A stretch of 6,768 bases of DNA from Bacteroidota bacterium (GTDB lineage Bacteria > Bacteroidota > Bacteroidia > NS11-12g > UBA955). The position numbers and the translations under genes were made by a program. Below the pieces are notes generated by a model. That model worked only from the letters and a program-made list of their open reading frames with translations, ran no database searches and was not told where the DNA came from. Position 1 is the stretch's first letter. Every line of letters starts with the position of its first letter. Location: assembly GCA_027488495.1 (NCBI GenBank), contig JAIYBO010000252.1, positions 1 through 6,768 on the forward strand. Reading direction: 5' to 3'. This document shows, in pieces, positions 1 through 6,304 of this stretch.

Positions 1-10
1 AAAAGTGTTG

Positions 11-90
11 TGAGGGCAAGTGGACTCGAACCACTGAACCCGAAGGCGCGGATTTACAGTCCGCCGCAATTGCCGGTATGCGATACCCCC
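11..90 (-). tRNA. tRNA-Tyr (anticodon GTA)
   Basis: Read on the minus strand, the segment folds as a tRNA. The acceptor strand GGGGGTA (84-90) pairs with TGCCCTC (12-18) using two G-U wobbles. The D-stem is GCA/TGC with a GG-containing loop, the anticodon stem GCGGA/TCCGC encloses loop CTGTAAA (anticodon GTA), and the T-stem AGTGG/CCACT encloses TTCGAGT. The 12-base variable region is longer than in class I tRNAs, as expected for bacterial tRNA-Tyr. The three bases after the discriminator are CAA, so CCA is not encoded and must be added by the CCA-adding enzyme. It lies 43 bases downstream of tRNA-Thr in the same direction and is probably cut from the same transcript. Confidence 0.96.
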
Positions 91-133
91 AAATTCCCAC
101 GGTTTCCCGAAGATTTTGGCGCACTTTTATACC

Positions 134-209
<76 letters not shown>

Positions 210-257
210 TTTTAAAGTTAAGAACGTCCTCCCGTGGTCATTTCCATAAAAGGACTG

Positions 258-288
258 CAAAAATAGTATTAATTCGCGAATTGTCAAA
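258..288 (-). promoter_or_regulatory. Bacteroidota-type promoter of the tRNA-Thr/Tyr transcript
   Basis: On the minus strand, TTTG (285-288) is followed by exactly 19 bases and then TATTTTTG (258-265). This matches the Bacteroidota primary-sigma consensus TTTG-N19-TAnnTTTG at every defined position. The expected transcription start is a few bases downstream, around 250-255, leaving a leader of about 45 nt before the 5' end of tRNA-Thr at 209. TTGACA also occurs at the upstream element, so it partly resembles a sigma-70 -35 box. Such a near-perfect promoter fits a highly expressed stable-RNA transcript. Confidence 0.85.
271..282. repeat. 12-bp perfect palindrome inside the tRNA promoter spacer
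   Basis: AATTCGCGAATT reads identically on both strands and lies wholly between the -33 and -7 elements of the tRNA promoter. It could be an operator for a dimeric regulator. It could equally be a chance AT-rich palindrome around CGCG. No second copy was noticed in the window. Confidence 0.5.
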
Positions 289-391
289 CCCTCTTTGAAA
301 TTTTTGCACATAATTTTTTATGTACCACCCCATTATACACCCAACCCACCCCATTTCACAATTACAAATACACCCTTCCGCTTTTCTTTTA

Positions 392-399
392 TACCTTTG
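392..399 (+). promoter_or_regulatory. Putative -7 element of the DUF4340 gene
   Basis: TACCTTTG matches the Bacteroidota -7 consensus TAnnTTTG and ends only 6 bases before the ATG at 406. There is no TTTG 19 bases upstream (369-372 reads TACA), so the -33 half is weak or absent. If used, transcription would start at or within a few bases of the start codon, giving a leaderless or nearly leaderless mRNA. Confidence 0.5.
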
Positions 400-405
400 C
401 CTACC

Positions 406-1440
406 ATGCAAAAGCGCACCAAAATCGTTCTACTGGTCCTACTATCCACCATCGCCGCCGCCCTGCTGCTTTGGAGAAACATGAACCAAACCACCCAAAT
501 CTCCCACGATCTATTCGCCCTCAAAGCACCCAATAATATCAATAAAATCACCATCGCCCCCAACAACCCCAAACTGCCCTACCTCACGCTGGAGAAAGTA
601 GATGGGAAATGGATCGCCAGAAATGAGCAATTCACACTCCCCGCAGACACCAACTCCATCAATCAGTTGCTTTTCTGGGCGATGCCAAAACTTCAAGTAA
701 AATGCCCCGTGGCCGATGCCGCCAAAGAGAATGTGATCAAAGACATCACCCTCAACGGTACAAAAGTCATTTTCTCCAACAACAACCAAGAAGTTCATAC
801 CATCTTCGTGGGTTTTGCAACGCCCACCCAAGACGCTACCTATATGTACTACCCCGGTATCGAACGCCCCTGTGAAATCACCGTTCCCGGCTTTGTAGGC
901 TACCTCACCCCCTATTTCAATACCAACATTCAACTTTGGAGATCTGTATATATGGTAGACGCCAGCGCAACAGAAATCACTTCGCTAAAAGTTACCTACC
1001 CAAACCAACCCCAGCATTCCTTTAAAATCACACAGAAAAACAACCAACTGCAACTGCTCGATATACAAAACAACCCAAAACCAGCAAACCAAAGTCTCAT
1101 CGCTGGTTACCTCGAACTCTGCAAAACCCTCGCCCGTGAAGCCGGCGAACCCGCACCCATCAATCGCTCTCCACAAAAAATCAAATCCATCGCCCAATCA
1201 ACCCCCGTGGTGATGTTTGAATACGAATTCACCACACAACCCCGCAAAACCATCTCCATATATAATATGGATGTCACCGAAGGCGAAACCTATACCATGG
1301 AAACCAAAGACGGCACACCCAAAACCGTTGAAACCACCCTGTTCTGGGCCAAATCAAACGAAGAGCCTACCCTATGGACCATGCAAGAAGTCATTCTCAA
1401 AAATCGAATCAAAACTCTTTCAAACTTTCTCCAACCCTAA
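406..1440 (+). CDS. Membrane-anchored DUF4340-domain protein
   Basis: This is a 344-residue protein. Its N-terminus (MQKRTK, then a hydrophobic stretch at about residues 7-23 ending in LLLWR) is a signal-anchor helix, so the rest should be periplasmic. Several segments resemble what I remember of Bacteroidota DUF4340 proteins: the VKCPVADAAKENV stretch, TPTQDATYMYY, the VPGFVGYLTPYF block, and LWRSVYMVD before a beta-rich second half. The molecular function of the family is not known to me. The reading frame is open further upstream to an ATG at 295. I chose 406 because it places the membrane helix at the N-terminus, follows a -7 element, and leaves out a proline-rich stretch that overlaps the tRNA promoter region. 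The stop is 9 nt before the next gene, so co-transcription with the co-chaperone gene is likely. Family assignment is fairly sure; function is unknown. Confidence 0.85.
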   Translation: MQKRTKIVLLVLLSTIAAALLLWRNMNQTTQISHDLFALKAPNNINKITIAPNNPKLPYLTLEKVDGKWIARNEQFTLPADTNSINQLLFWAMPKLQVKCPVADAAKENVIKDITLNGTKVIFSNNNQEVHTIFVGFATPTQDATYMYYPGIERPCEITVPGFVGYLTPYFNTNIQLWRSVYMVDASATEITSLKVTYPNQPQHSFKITQKNNQLQLLDIQNNPKPANQSLIAGYLELCKTLAREAGEPAPINRSPQKIKSIAQSTPVVMFEYEFTTQPRKTISIYNMDVTEGETYTMETKDGTPKTVETTLFWAKSNEEPTLWTMQEVILKNRIKTLSNFLQP

Positions 1441-1449
1441 CTTCGTAGC

Positions 1450-2205
1450 GTGAAATTCCAATTTGCCGTCATCGCAGCCATTTTTGGATTGATATCTTCC
1501 GGACCCACAGGCGCCGTCATCGGATTTTTGGTTGGCATGTACATAGACTATGTCAATGGCCCCAAAGACGAGCCCAATCCGTCTGATCAAAAAAACAGAT
1601 TCCAAAATCATAGCAACAGATACCCGCCAGTAGATTTCAAAAACTCTTTGCTCATCCTCATCGCAGCCATCATGAACGCCGATGGATCCGTGCTAAAGAG
1701 CGAGCTGGAACTGGTAAAAGGCATGTTGGTACGAACCTATGGCGAAGACGAAGCCAGGCAACTTTTACTCCGCCTGCGTGACTACCTCAAGGAATCACAC
1801 AACTTGGCCGAAGTCTGCAGAAACCTGAGAATGCGAATGAGCTATTCTCCGCGCTTAGAACTGGTTCACGTGCTTTTCAGAATTTCTCGCGCCGATGGTG
1901 AAATTTCCCACGCAGAAATCCAACTCATCCAACAAATTGCCACCCAATTGGGTATCAGCACGCCAGATTACCTTTCCATCAGAGCGATGTTTGTGTCATC
2001 CCCAGATAGCGACTATCAAATTCTCGAAATCCCCACCTCGGCAACCGAAGAGGAAACCAAAAAAGCCTACAGAAAAATGGTCATGCGTTTCCACCCCGAT
2101 CGATTGCAAGGGCTAGACGATTCAGAGAAAAAAGCCGCCGAGGGCAAATTCCTCAAAGTGCAACAGGCCTACGAGAACATCAAAAAATCCAAAGGCTGGA
2201 GCTGA
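1450..2205 (+). CDS. DjlA-like co-chaperone: TerB domain plus C-terminal J domain
   Basis: This 251-residue protein has three parts. A short glycine-rich hydrophobic N-terminus (residues 4-33) looks like a membrane anchor or hairpin. A TerB-like helical domain spans about 62-182, with the repeated motif NADGSVLKSEL (76-86) and RADGEISHAEI (147-157). A complete J domain spans about 188-250, with the HPD signature at 215-217, which stimulates DnaK ATPase. This is the domain order of DjlA, a membrane-bound DnaJ-type co-chaperone. The start is GTG at 1450. It is preferred over an in-frame ATG at 1537 because that would remove the hydrophobic N-terminus. No Shine-Dalgarno sequence is visible. The stop TGA shares its A with the ATG of the transporter gene (TGATG), suggesting translational coupling. 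Domain calls are firm; whether it is a true DjlA orthologue is not certain. Confidence 0.92.
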   Translation: MKFQFAVIAAIFGLISSGPTGAVIGFLVGMYIDYVNGPKDEPNPSDQKNRFQNHSNRYPPVDFKNSLLILIAAIMNADGSVLKSELELVKGMLVRTYGEDEARQLLLRLRDYLKESHNLAEVCRNLRMRMSYSPRLELVHVLFRISRADGEISHAEIQLIQQIATQLGISTPDYLSIRAMFVSSPDSDYQILEIPTSATEEETKKAYRKMVMRFHPDRLQGLDDSEKKAAEGKFLKVQQAYENIKKSKGWS

Positions 2206-3077
2206 TGCGCGTACACATTGCTCTCTTTTTCGTTTCCCTGCTTTATGCGATATTGTTTTCTTGGGCCGGTCAAATCATGCCCAATTATCTGCGTCCAGAA
2301 GCGTTTGTGATGCTTCGTGTGATCACAGCCACAGCCCTGTTTTATTTGTTCTCGCTCACACAACCCAAAGACCCCATCCAATGGAAAGCCCATGGCTGGG
2401 AGTTCGCCATTTGTGGTTTCTTCGGCACATCCGCAAACATGTACCTCTTTTTTCATGGCCTTGCACTCACCTATCCCATCAATGGCGCCATACTCATGTT
2501 GGTTACACCGCTTTTTGTTGGAATTTTCGACCACATTCGATTAAAGGCCCTGCCAAAAACATGGTTCGTTTTGGGCACACTCATCGCCGCAGCAGCCAGC
2601 ATTTGGCTCATGGTAGGCAAAGGCGCAACCTTCACCGCGCAAACGTTAAAAGGTGATCTACTCGTGGCGATCAACGCTTTGTTCTATGCGGTTTATTTGG
2701 TGCGTGTCAAAAAAATCGCCCACATATACAAACCCATCACCATCAATAAAATCACTTTCACCTTTGGCACAATTTACATGCTTCCCATTGGTTTGATAGC
2801 CCTCACGCAAACCCCTTTCCACACATTCACACCCCAAATCACAGCCAAAGTGATTTACATCTTATTTTTTACTTCCTTCCTCGTTTATTTGCTCAATTCA
2901 TACGCTGTAAAAAAGGCCGGTCCCACCCTCGCCGGATTGTATATTTATCTTCAACCCGTATTGGCCACAGCCATAGCCATACTTCTCGGCACAGACCAGC
3001 TCAACCTAGCCAAAGCCACCCTCATGCTCATCATCATGGCAGGCGTATTTTTGGCCACCCGTTTCTCTCCCAAATAA
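2205..3077 (+). CDS. EamA/DMT-superfamily inner-membrane transporter
   Basis: The 290-residue product is almost entirely hydrophobic. I can place about ten membrane helices, at roughly residues 3-22, 33-51, 66-86, 93-110, 118-137, 151-168, 185-202, 214-231, 240-262 and 268-285. This is the two-times-five repeat of EamA (DUF6) drug/metabolite transporters. Characteristic pieces are ALTYPINGAILMLVTPLF at the end of the first repeat and GPTLAGLYIYLQPVLATAIA at the equivalent place in the second. The substrate cannot be told from the sequence; family members export amino acids, purines and other metabolites. The start overlaps the previous stop by one base and the next gene follows after 36 nt with its own promoter-like element, so this is probably the last gene of the first operon. 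No hairpin terminator is evident after the stop. Confidence 0.93.
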   Translation: MRVHIALFFVSLLYAILFSWAGQIMPNYLRPEAFVMLRVITATALFYLFSLTQPKDPIQWKAHGWEFAICGFFGTSANMYLFFHGLALTYPINGAILMLVTPLFVGIFDHIRLKALPKTWFVLGTLIAAAASIWLMVGKGATFTAQTLKGDLLVAINALFYAVYLVRVKKIAHIYKPITINKITFTFGTIYMLPIGLIALTQTPFHTFTPQITAKVIYILFFTSFLVYLLNSYAVKKAGPTLAGLYIYLQPVLATAIAILLGTDQLNLAKATLMLIIMAGVFLATRFSPK

Positions 3078-3091
3078 TCTAAAAAAATCGT

Positions 3092-3099
3092 TATCTTTG
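3092..3099 (+). promoter_or_regulatory. Putative -7 element before the small helical-protein gene
   Basis: TATCTTTG matches TAnnTTTG. It sits in the 36-nt gap after the transporter gene, 14 bases before the ATG at 3114. No TTTG lies 19 bases upstream, so only half of the promoter is seen. If real, it would start a short-leader transcript covering the small helical protein and possibly the whole metal-related cassette that follows. Confidence 0.5.
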
Positions 3100-3113
3100 C
3101 ATTTTAAACAGTT

Positions 3114-3440
3114 ATGCGTACCAAAGAAGCCAACGACATCATCAACAGCGTCATCGACAGTGTAGAAAAAAGCGGTATCAACGCCGATAGCATCATTCCT
3201 CAGCTACAAGCTGCCCGCGAACATGCACTGAAAGAAAACGACCCATTGGTAACCCGCGCATTGCGCTTGGCTTGGCAGCACGTAGAATCCAATGAGGCTT
3301 TTGACATTGAACTTGCAGAGGAAATCGAAACCCCAGAAGACAATTTTGTATACTTTTTGTCTTTGATCGTTCGATGCGAAAACACCCTCAACCGCGATGA
3401 ACTTCGCGTGATGACCAATCAGTTACAGCAAGTAGCCTAA
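3114..3440 (+). CDS. Small helical protein of unknown function
   Basis: This 108-residue protein has no signal peptide, membrane segment or cysteine cluster. The single cysteine is in the IVRCENTLNR region. The sequence is charged and amphipathic, predicted mostly alpha-helical, and acidic in the middle (residues about 62-74, ELAEEIETPED). It resembles small conserved Bacteroidota hypothetical proteins containing a 'DPLVTRALRL'-like segment, but I cannot name the family or give a function. It is probably cytoplasmic. A -7-like element lies just upstream, and the stop is only 4 nt before the next ATG, so it is likely in one transcript with the His-rich protein and the receptor. Whether it takes part in their job is open. 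Confidence 0.8.
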   Translation: MRTKEANDIINSVIDSVEKSGINADSIIPQLQAAREHALKENDPLVTRALRLAWQHVESNEAFDIELAEEIETPEDNFVYFLSLIVRCENTLNRDELRVMTNQLQQVA

Positions 3441-3444
3441 CCCG

Positions 3445-3786
3445 ATGCAGGGGATTCGACCCCATATCGCTCGCGTTCTTTTGGCCCTAACACTGTTGTT
3501 TCAGGGCAACTTCCCACACACCCATTTTCATTTCAATTGGTTTGAACTCAGTCACCATGAAGTTCATGAATCCATACACACGCACAGCCATGATTGCGAA
3601 TCTCAAGCACACTTATCAGAGGATTGTTCGGCTTGTGACTTTGCAAAAACAAGCTTAATTCACTTTTCTCCGGAAAGCACAATTCCCTCTGAAGCACTGG
3701 GATATAGGTACCCAAAGTGTCCTGTAAACTCAACAAAAAAACAATCTGCTTTACCCACAAAAAACAAGGCACCGCCTTTGGCTTGA
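3445..3786 (+). CDS. Exported His/Cys-rich small protein (putative metal binding)
   Basis: This is a 113-residue protein I cannot assign to a named family. A basic N-terminus and hydrophobic core (residues about 8-19) look like a signal peptide or single membrane anchor. It has 12 histidines, nearly all between residues 25 and 56 (HTHFHF, SHHEVHESIHTHSHD). They are followed by a CSACDF motif (Cys61, Cys64), with further cysteines at 51 and 92. The C-terminus ends in KAPPLA. His clusters followed by a CxxC and an APP/GPP-type end are what I recall from small Bacteroidota proteins (DUF2946-like) encoded beside metal-related TonB receptors. This supports zinc or copper binding in the periplasm or at the membrane. 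The gene starts 4 nt after the preceding stop and ends 39 nt before the receptor gene. The reading frame is well supported by this composition; the metal role is inference. Confidence 0.8.
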   Translation: MQGIRPHIARVLLALTLLFQGNFPHTHFHFNWFELSHHEVHESIHTHSHDCESQAHLSEDCSACDFAKTSLIHFSPESTIPSEALGYRYPKCPVNSTKKQSALPTKNKAPPLA

Positions 3787-3825
3787 TTTCCCGATTCTTT
3801 CCCGGTACAATCAAACCAAAACAAC

Positions 3826-6258
3826 ATGAAAAAACACTCCTTTGGGTGCCTTTTATTTCTATTTATTTTTGGCGATCTCATCGCCCAGAAATTGGACTGC
3901 CCCTACCAAATCCAAGTTTGTGTAATTGGAGCACAACCCTTTTCAGAAATAATAAAACCCCTTGCACATGCAGAAATTTTCATCGAAAAAGACCATCGTA
4001 AAACCTTTACCGATGACAATGGCATGGCCAGCTTTGAGAAGCTTTGCAGTGAACATGTAGACATCGAGATTCATTACAATGGTGTTCATCGCCACATGTC
4101 GTTAAAAGCCTCAATAGACCCATCGAAATGTCATTTGATACAGCTCGATGATTCTCTGTCGCCCGTCAAAATCGTACAAAAAGACAGCCTCGCAGCTACT
4201 TTCCAATCCCCAAAGCACCCAGAATCATTATCTACGGCATTCATCACCGCACACAGTCAAAGAACTCAAGGCGATGTGCTTCGAGCCAACCAAATCCAAA
4301 TTGCCCCGCAACAAAACATGGCAAAATCATTGGAACCACTGCCCCTAACCCAAACACTTTCGTCTGGTATGGGCATTGGAAAACCCGTGGTGCAAGGCAT
4401 GTTTGGACAACGACTGCCCATTCTCAACAATGGCTTTAGGATGGAAGGACAAACTTGGGGACTAGATCACGCACCTGAAACCGACATTTGGGGGGTTCAA
4501 TCTGTGATATTGCTAAGAGGCACCGACGCATTGGCCGTTGCCGCAGACGCATGGGGCAACGCGATCAACCTAGTAAATCAATACGATTTCCACGAATACA
4601 ACCGGGATTTCACACAGTTGATTTCGATGCAAACCAACGGCGGAGGAATCCATGTGGCAGGTAAATACCTCAAAGGCCGGCCCAATATTCCAGCACACAA
4701 CAAACACGCTTTTGGCAAAGGCTTTTATTTATTGTATTCAGGAAGAATCACCGGAAACTACTCCACGCCCACCCATACCTTGAAAAACACCGCCACCAAA
4801 GAGGGCAGTCTATCCCTTGGGAACCTTTGGAGTAGTAAAAAAGGCTATTGGGGGATACCCGCAGTTTCGCACAGAGAATTTCACGCAAAAGCATACGCCT
4901 TTCAAGGGGGTATTTTCGCGGAAAGCCACATCGGCAACATCAACGACCTTCTGGCTGCGATGCAGCGAGAAACGCCGCTATACAACGCCCCTTTTTCGTA
5001 CAAAATTGGCAAGCCGCAACAGCAAGCCTTTCAAGTTCAGGTCAGTTACAACAACCTCAATCGCGTATTAGGGAAATACCAGGTTCATCACAAATTCTCA
5101 CTGCAATCCAACCAACGATTGGAGTTCGACCCCCACAGAAGCAGCACAAAAACGTTTGCACAACTCAATCTTTGGCAAGGCTCGATTATCCAATATACAG
5201 GATTTGAAAAAATCAATGCCAAATCTTGGAAAGCACGATGGGTATTTCAAAACACCAGTCAATGGCAGCGATATGGTGGGTATTATTTCTTACCCAACTA
5301 CCAGCAATGGCAACCCAACCTGCACTTCTATTTGGGCAACAAATCCAATCCAAAAGCGGAACACGAATTTGTAGTTAGAACTGACCTTTTGATCCGCAAT
5401 GCCTTCCCAAAAAGCAATGGACTTACAACCGAAGTGTGGAAACGTCACATGGGCCCATCCGCAGCATATTCTTTCCATGCCAAGCACAACCAAAATCATT
5501 GGAACATCAACGTCAGTCAACTTTGGCGAGCACCCAGCGTAAACGAACTGTACACCCAAGGCGTGCATCACGGGGCGGCAGCTTATGAACAGGGAAACGC
5601 AACGCTCAAACCCGAAAGCGGTCAAAAACTGGAAATCTTGTATGCGAGGTTGTTGCCAAACGCAGAATTCCGATTCACCACATTTGCCCAATATTCTGCA
5701 AACTTCATTTCGCTCTTTCCAATGCAAACCCCAGTGCTTACGGTGCGGGGCGCATTTCCAGGCTATGAATACAAACAGATGCCAACCTTTTATGCGGGCG
5801 CAGAAGGACAATGGATGAAGCGATTCAAACCCTTGGAATTACAATTATCGGCTCGGTTCGGGGCGATGTACGGCAAGGTCTTTCCATCCCCATCGCAAAC
5901 CGCGTTATTCCCCAATTTCTTGCCCTGTCCGAAAGGCAGCATCCAACTACAAAAACAGTGGAAAAAAGCCTCTTTCAACATAGACGTTCAGGGCGTTGGG
6001 AAACAGCCTTTTTATTCTCCCGGCACAGATTTCCTGCCTCCGCCCGATGGATATGTTGTAGTGAACGCGCAACTCCAATTGTTCAATTTGGGCAGAACGC
6101 AACACGCCAAATGGGTCATTTATGCGGAGAACATCGGCAACAAAAAATACCGCGACTACATGGATCGATTCCGTTATTTCACAAACCAAGCCGGCCAAAA
6201 CTTCGGGGTAAAGTGGATTTACGATGTCCATCACCACGATGAACACAAACACCATTGA
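3826..6258 (+). CDS. TonB-dependent outer-membrane receptor, ZnuD-like, probable metal uptake
   Basis: This is an 810-residue receptor. A signal peptide covers residues 1-20 (hydrophobic core CLLFLFIF, likely cut at LIA/Q). A CarboxypepD-regulatory-like beta-sandwich follows at about 26-107 (TFTDDNGMASFEKLC), then a plug domain at about 150-250 with GIGKPVVQGMFGQRLPILNNG, EGQTWGLDHAPETD and VILLRG. The 22-strand-type barrel ends with GNKKYRDYMDRFRYFTNQAG and GVKWIY. Barrel segments LYTQGVHHGAAAYEQGN and VRGAFPGYEY are typical of a Bacteroidota receptor group resembling the zinc receptor ZnuD. The last ten residues are VHHHDEHKHH, a His tail beyond the usual final strand. The plug has VVQG and AVAADAWGNA where relatives usually show VIRG and a YG-DA-GG pattern, so it is somewhat diverged. 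Energy would come from TonB-ExbB-ExbD. The family call is firm; zinc or copper as substrate is inferred from the His-rich parts and the upstream gene. Confidence 0.92.
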   Translation: MKKHSFGCLLFLFIFGDLIAQKLDCPYQIQVCVIGAQPFSEIIKPLAHAEIFIEKDHRKTFTDDNGMASFEKLCSEHVDIEIHYNGVHRHMSLKASIDPSKCHLIQLDDSLSPVKIVQKDSLAATFQSPKHPESLSTAFITAHSQRTQGDVLRANQIQIAPQQNMAKSLEPLPLTQTLSSGMGIGKPVVQGMFGQRLPILNNGFRMEGQTWGLDHAPETDIWGVQSVILLRGTDALAVAADAWGNAINLVNQYDFHEYNRDFTQLISMQTNGGGIHVAGKYLKGRPNIPAHNKHAFGKGFYLLYSGRITGNYSTPTHTLKNTATKEGSLSLGNLWSSKKGYWGIPAVSHREFHAKAYAFQGGIFAESHIGNINDLLAAMQRETPLYNAPFSYKIGKPQQQAFQVQVSYNNLNRVLGKYQVHHKFSLQSNQRLEFDPHRSSTKTFAQLNLWQGSIIQYTGFEKINAKSWKARWVFQNTSQWQRYGGYYFLPNYQQWQPNLHFYLGNKSNPKAEHEFVVRTDLLIRNAFPKSNGLTTEVWKRHMGPSAAYSFHAKHNQNHWNINVSQLWRAPSVNELYTQGVHHGAAAYEQGNATLKPESGQKLEILYARLLPNAEFRFTTFAQYSANFISLFPMQTPVLTVRGAFPGYEYKQMPTFYAGAEGQWMKRFKPLELQLSARFGAMYGKVFPSPSQTALFPNFLPCPKGSIQLQKQWKKASFNIDVQGVGKQPFYSPGTDFLPPPDGYVVVNAQLQLFNLGRTQHAKWVIYAENIGNKKYRDYMDRFRYFTNQAGQNFGVKWIYDVHHHDEHKHH

Positions 6259-6291
6259 TCACATCGAACAAAAAATCACATCGAATAAAAA
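6258..6291. repeat. 17-bp tandem duplication between receptor and lipoprotein genes
   Basis: ATCACATCGAACAAAAA (6258-6274) is followed directly by ATCACATCGAATAAAAA (6275-6291), with one mismatch. The first copy begins with the last base of the receptor stop codon. The repeat fills most of the 46-nt gap before the lipoprotein start. It has no internal symmetry that would suggest a terminator or operator, and it could simply have arisen by slippage. Confidence 0.85.
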
Positions 6292-6304
6292 AACTTAAAA
6301 CATC

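Noticed and set aside
295..405. An upstream in-frame ATG at 295 would lengthen the DUF4340 protein by 37 residues.
   Set aside because: The extra residues are a proline- and phenylalanine-rich stretch with no family resemblance. They would begin right next to the tRNA promoter and would bury the signal-anchor helix that starts cleanly at 406.
511..933. Minus-strand open frame of 140 codons.
   Set aside because: It lies opposite the DUF4340 gene. It looks like a by-product of the C-rich coding strand (Gly/Val/Phe-rich translation) with no domain.
5290..5811. Minus-strand open frame of 173 codons.
   Set aside because: It is fully antisense to well-conserved barrel segments of the TonB receptor. 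It has a cysteine- and tryptophan-rich random composition.
5811..6242. Plus-strand open frame of 143 codons overlapping the receptor end.
   Set aside because: It is an out-of-frame reading of the receptor gene, whose own frame carries clear family motifs to the stop at 6258.
6259..6304. The receptor-lipoprotein gap as a terminator or promoter.
   Set aside because: No inverted repeat and no TAnnTTTG element was found, only the direct 17-bp duplication and A-rich sequence.
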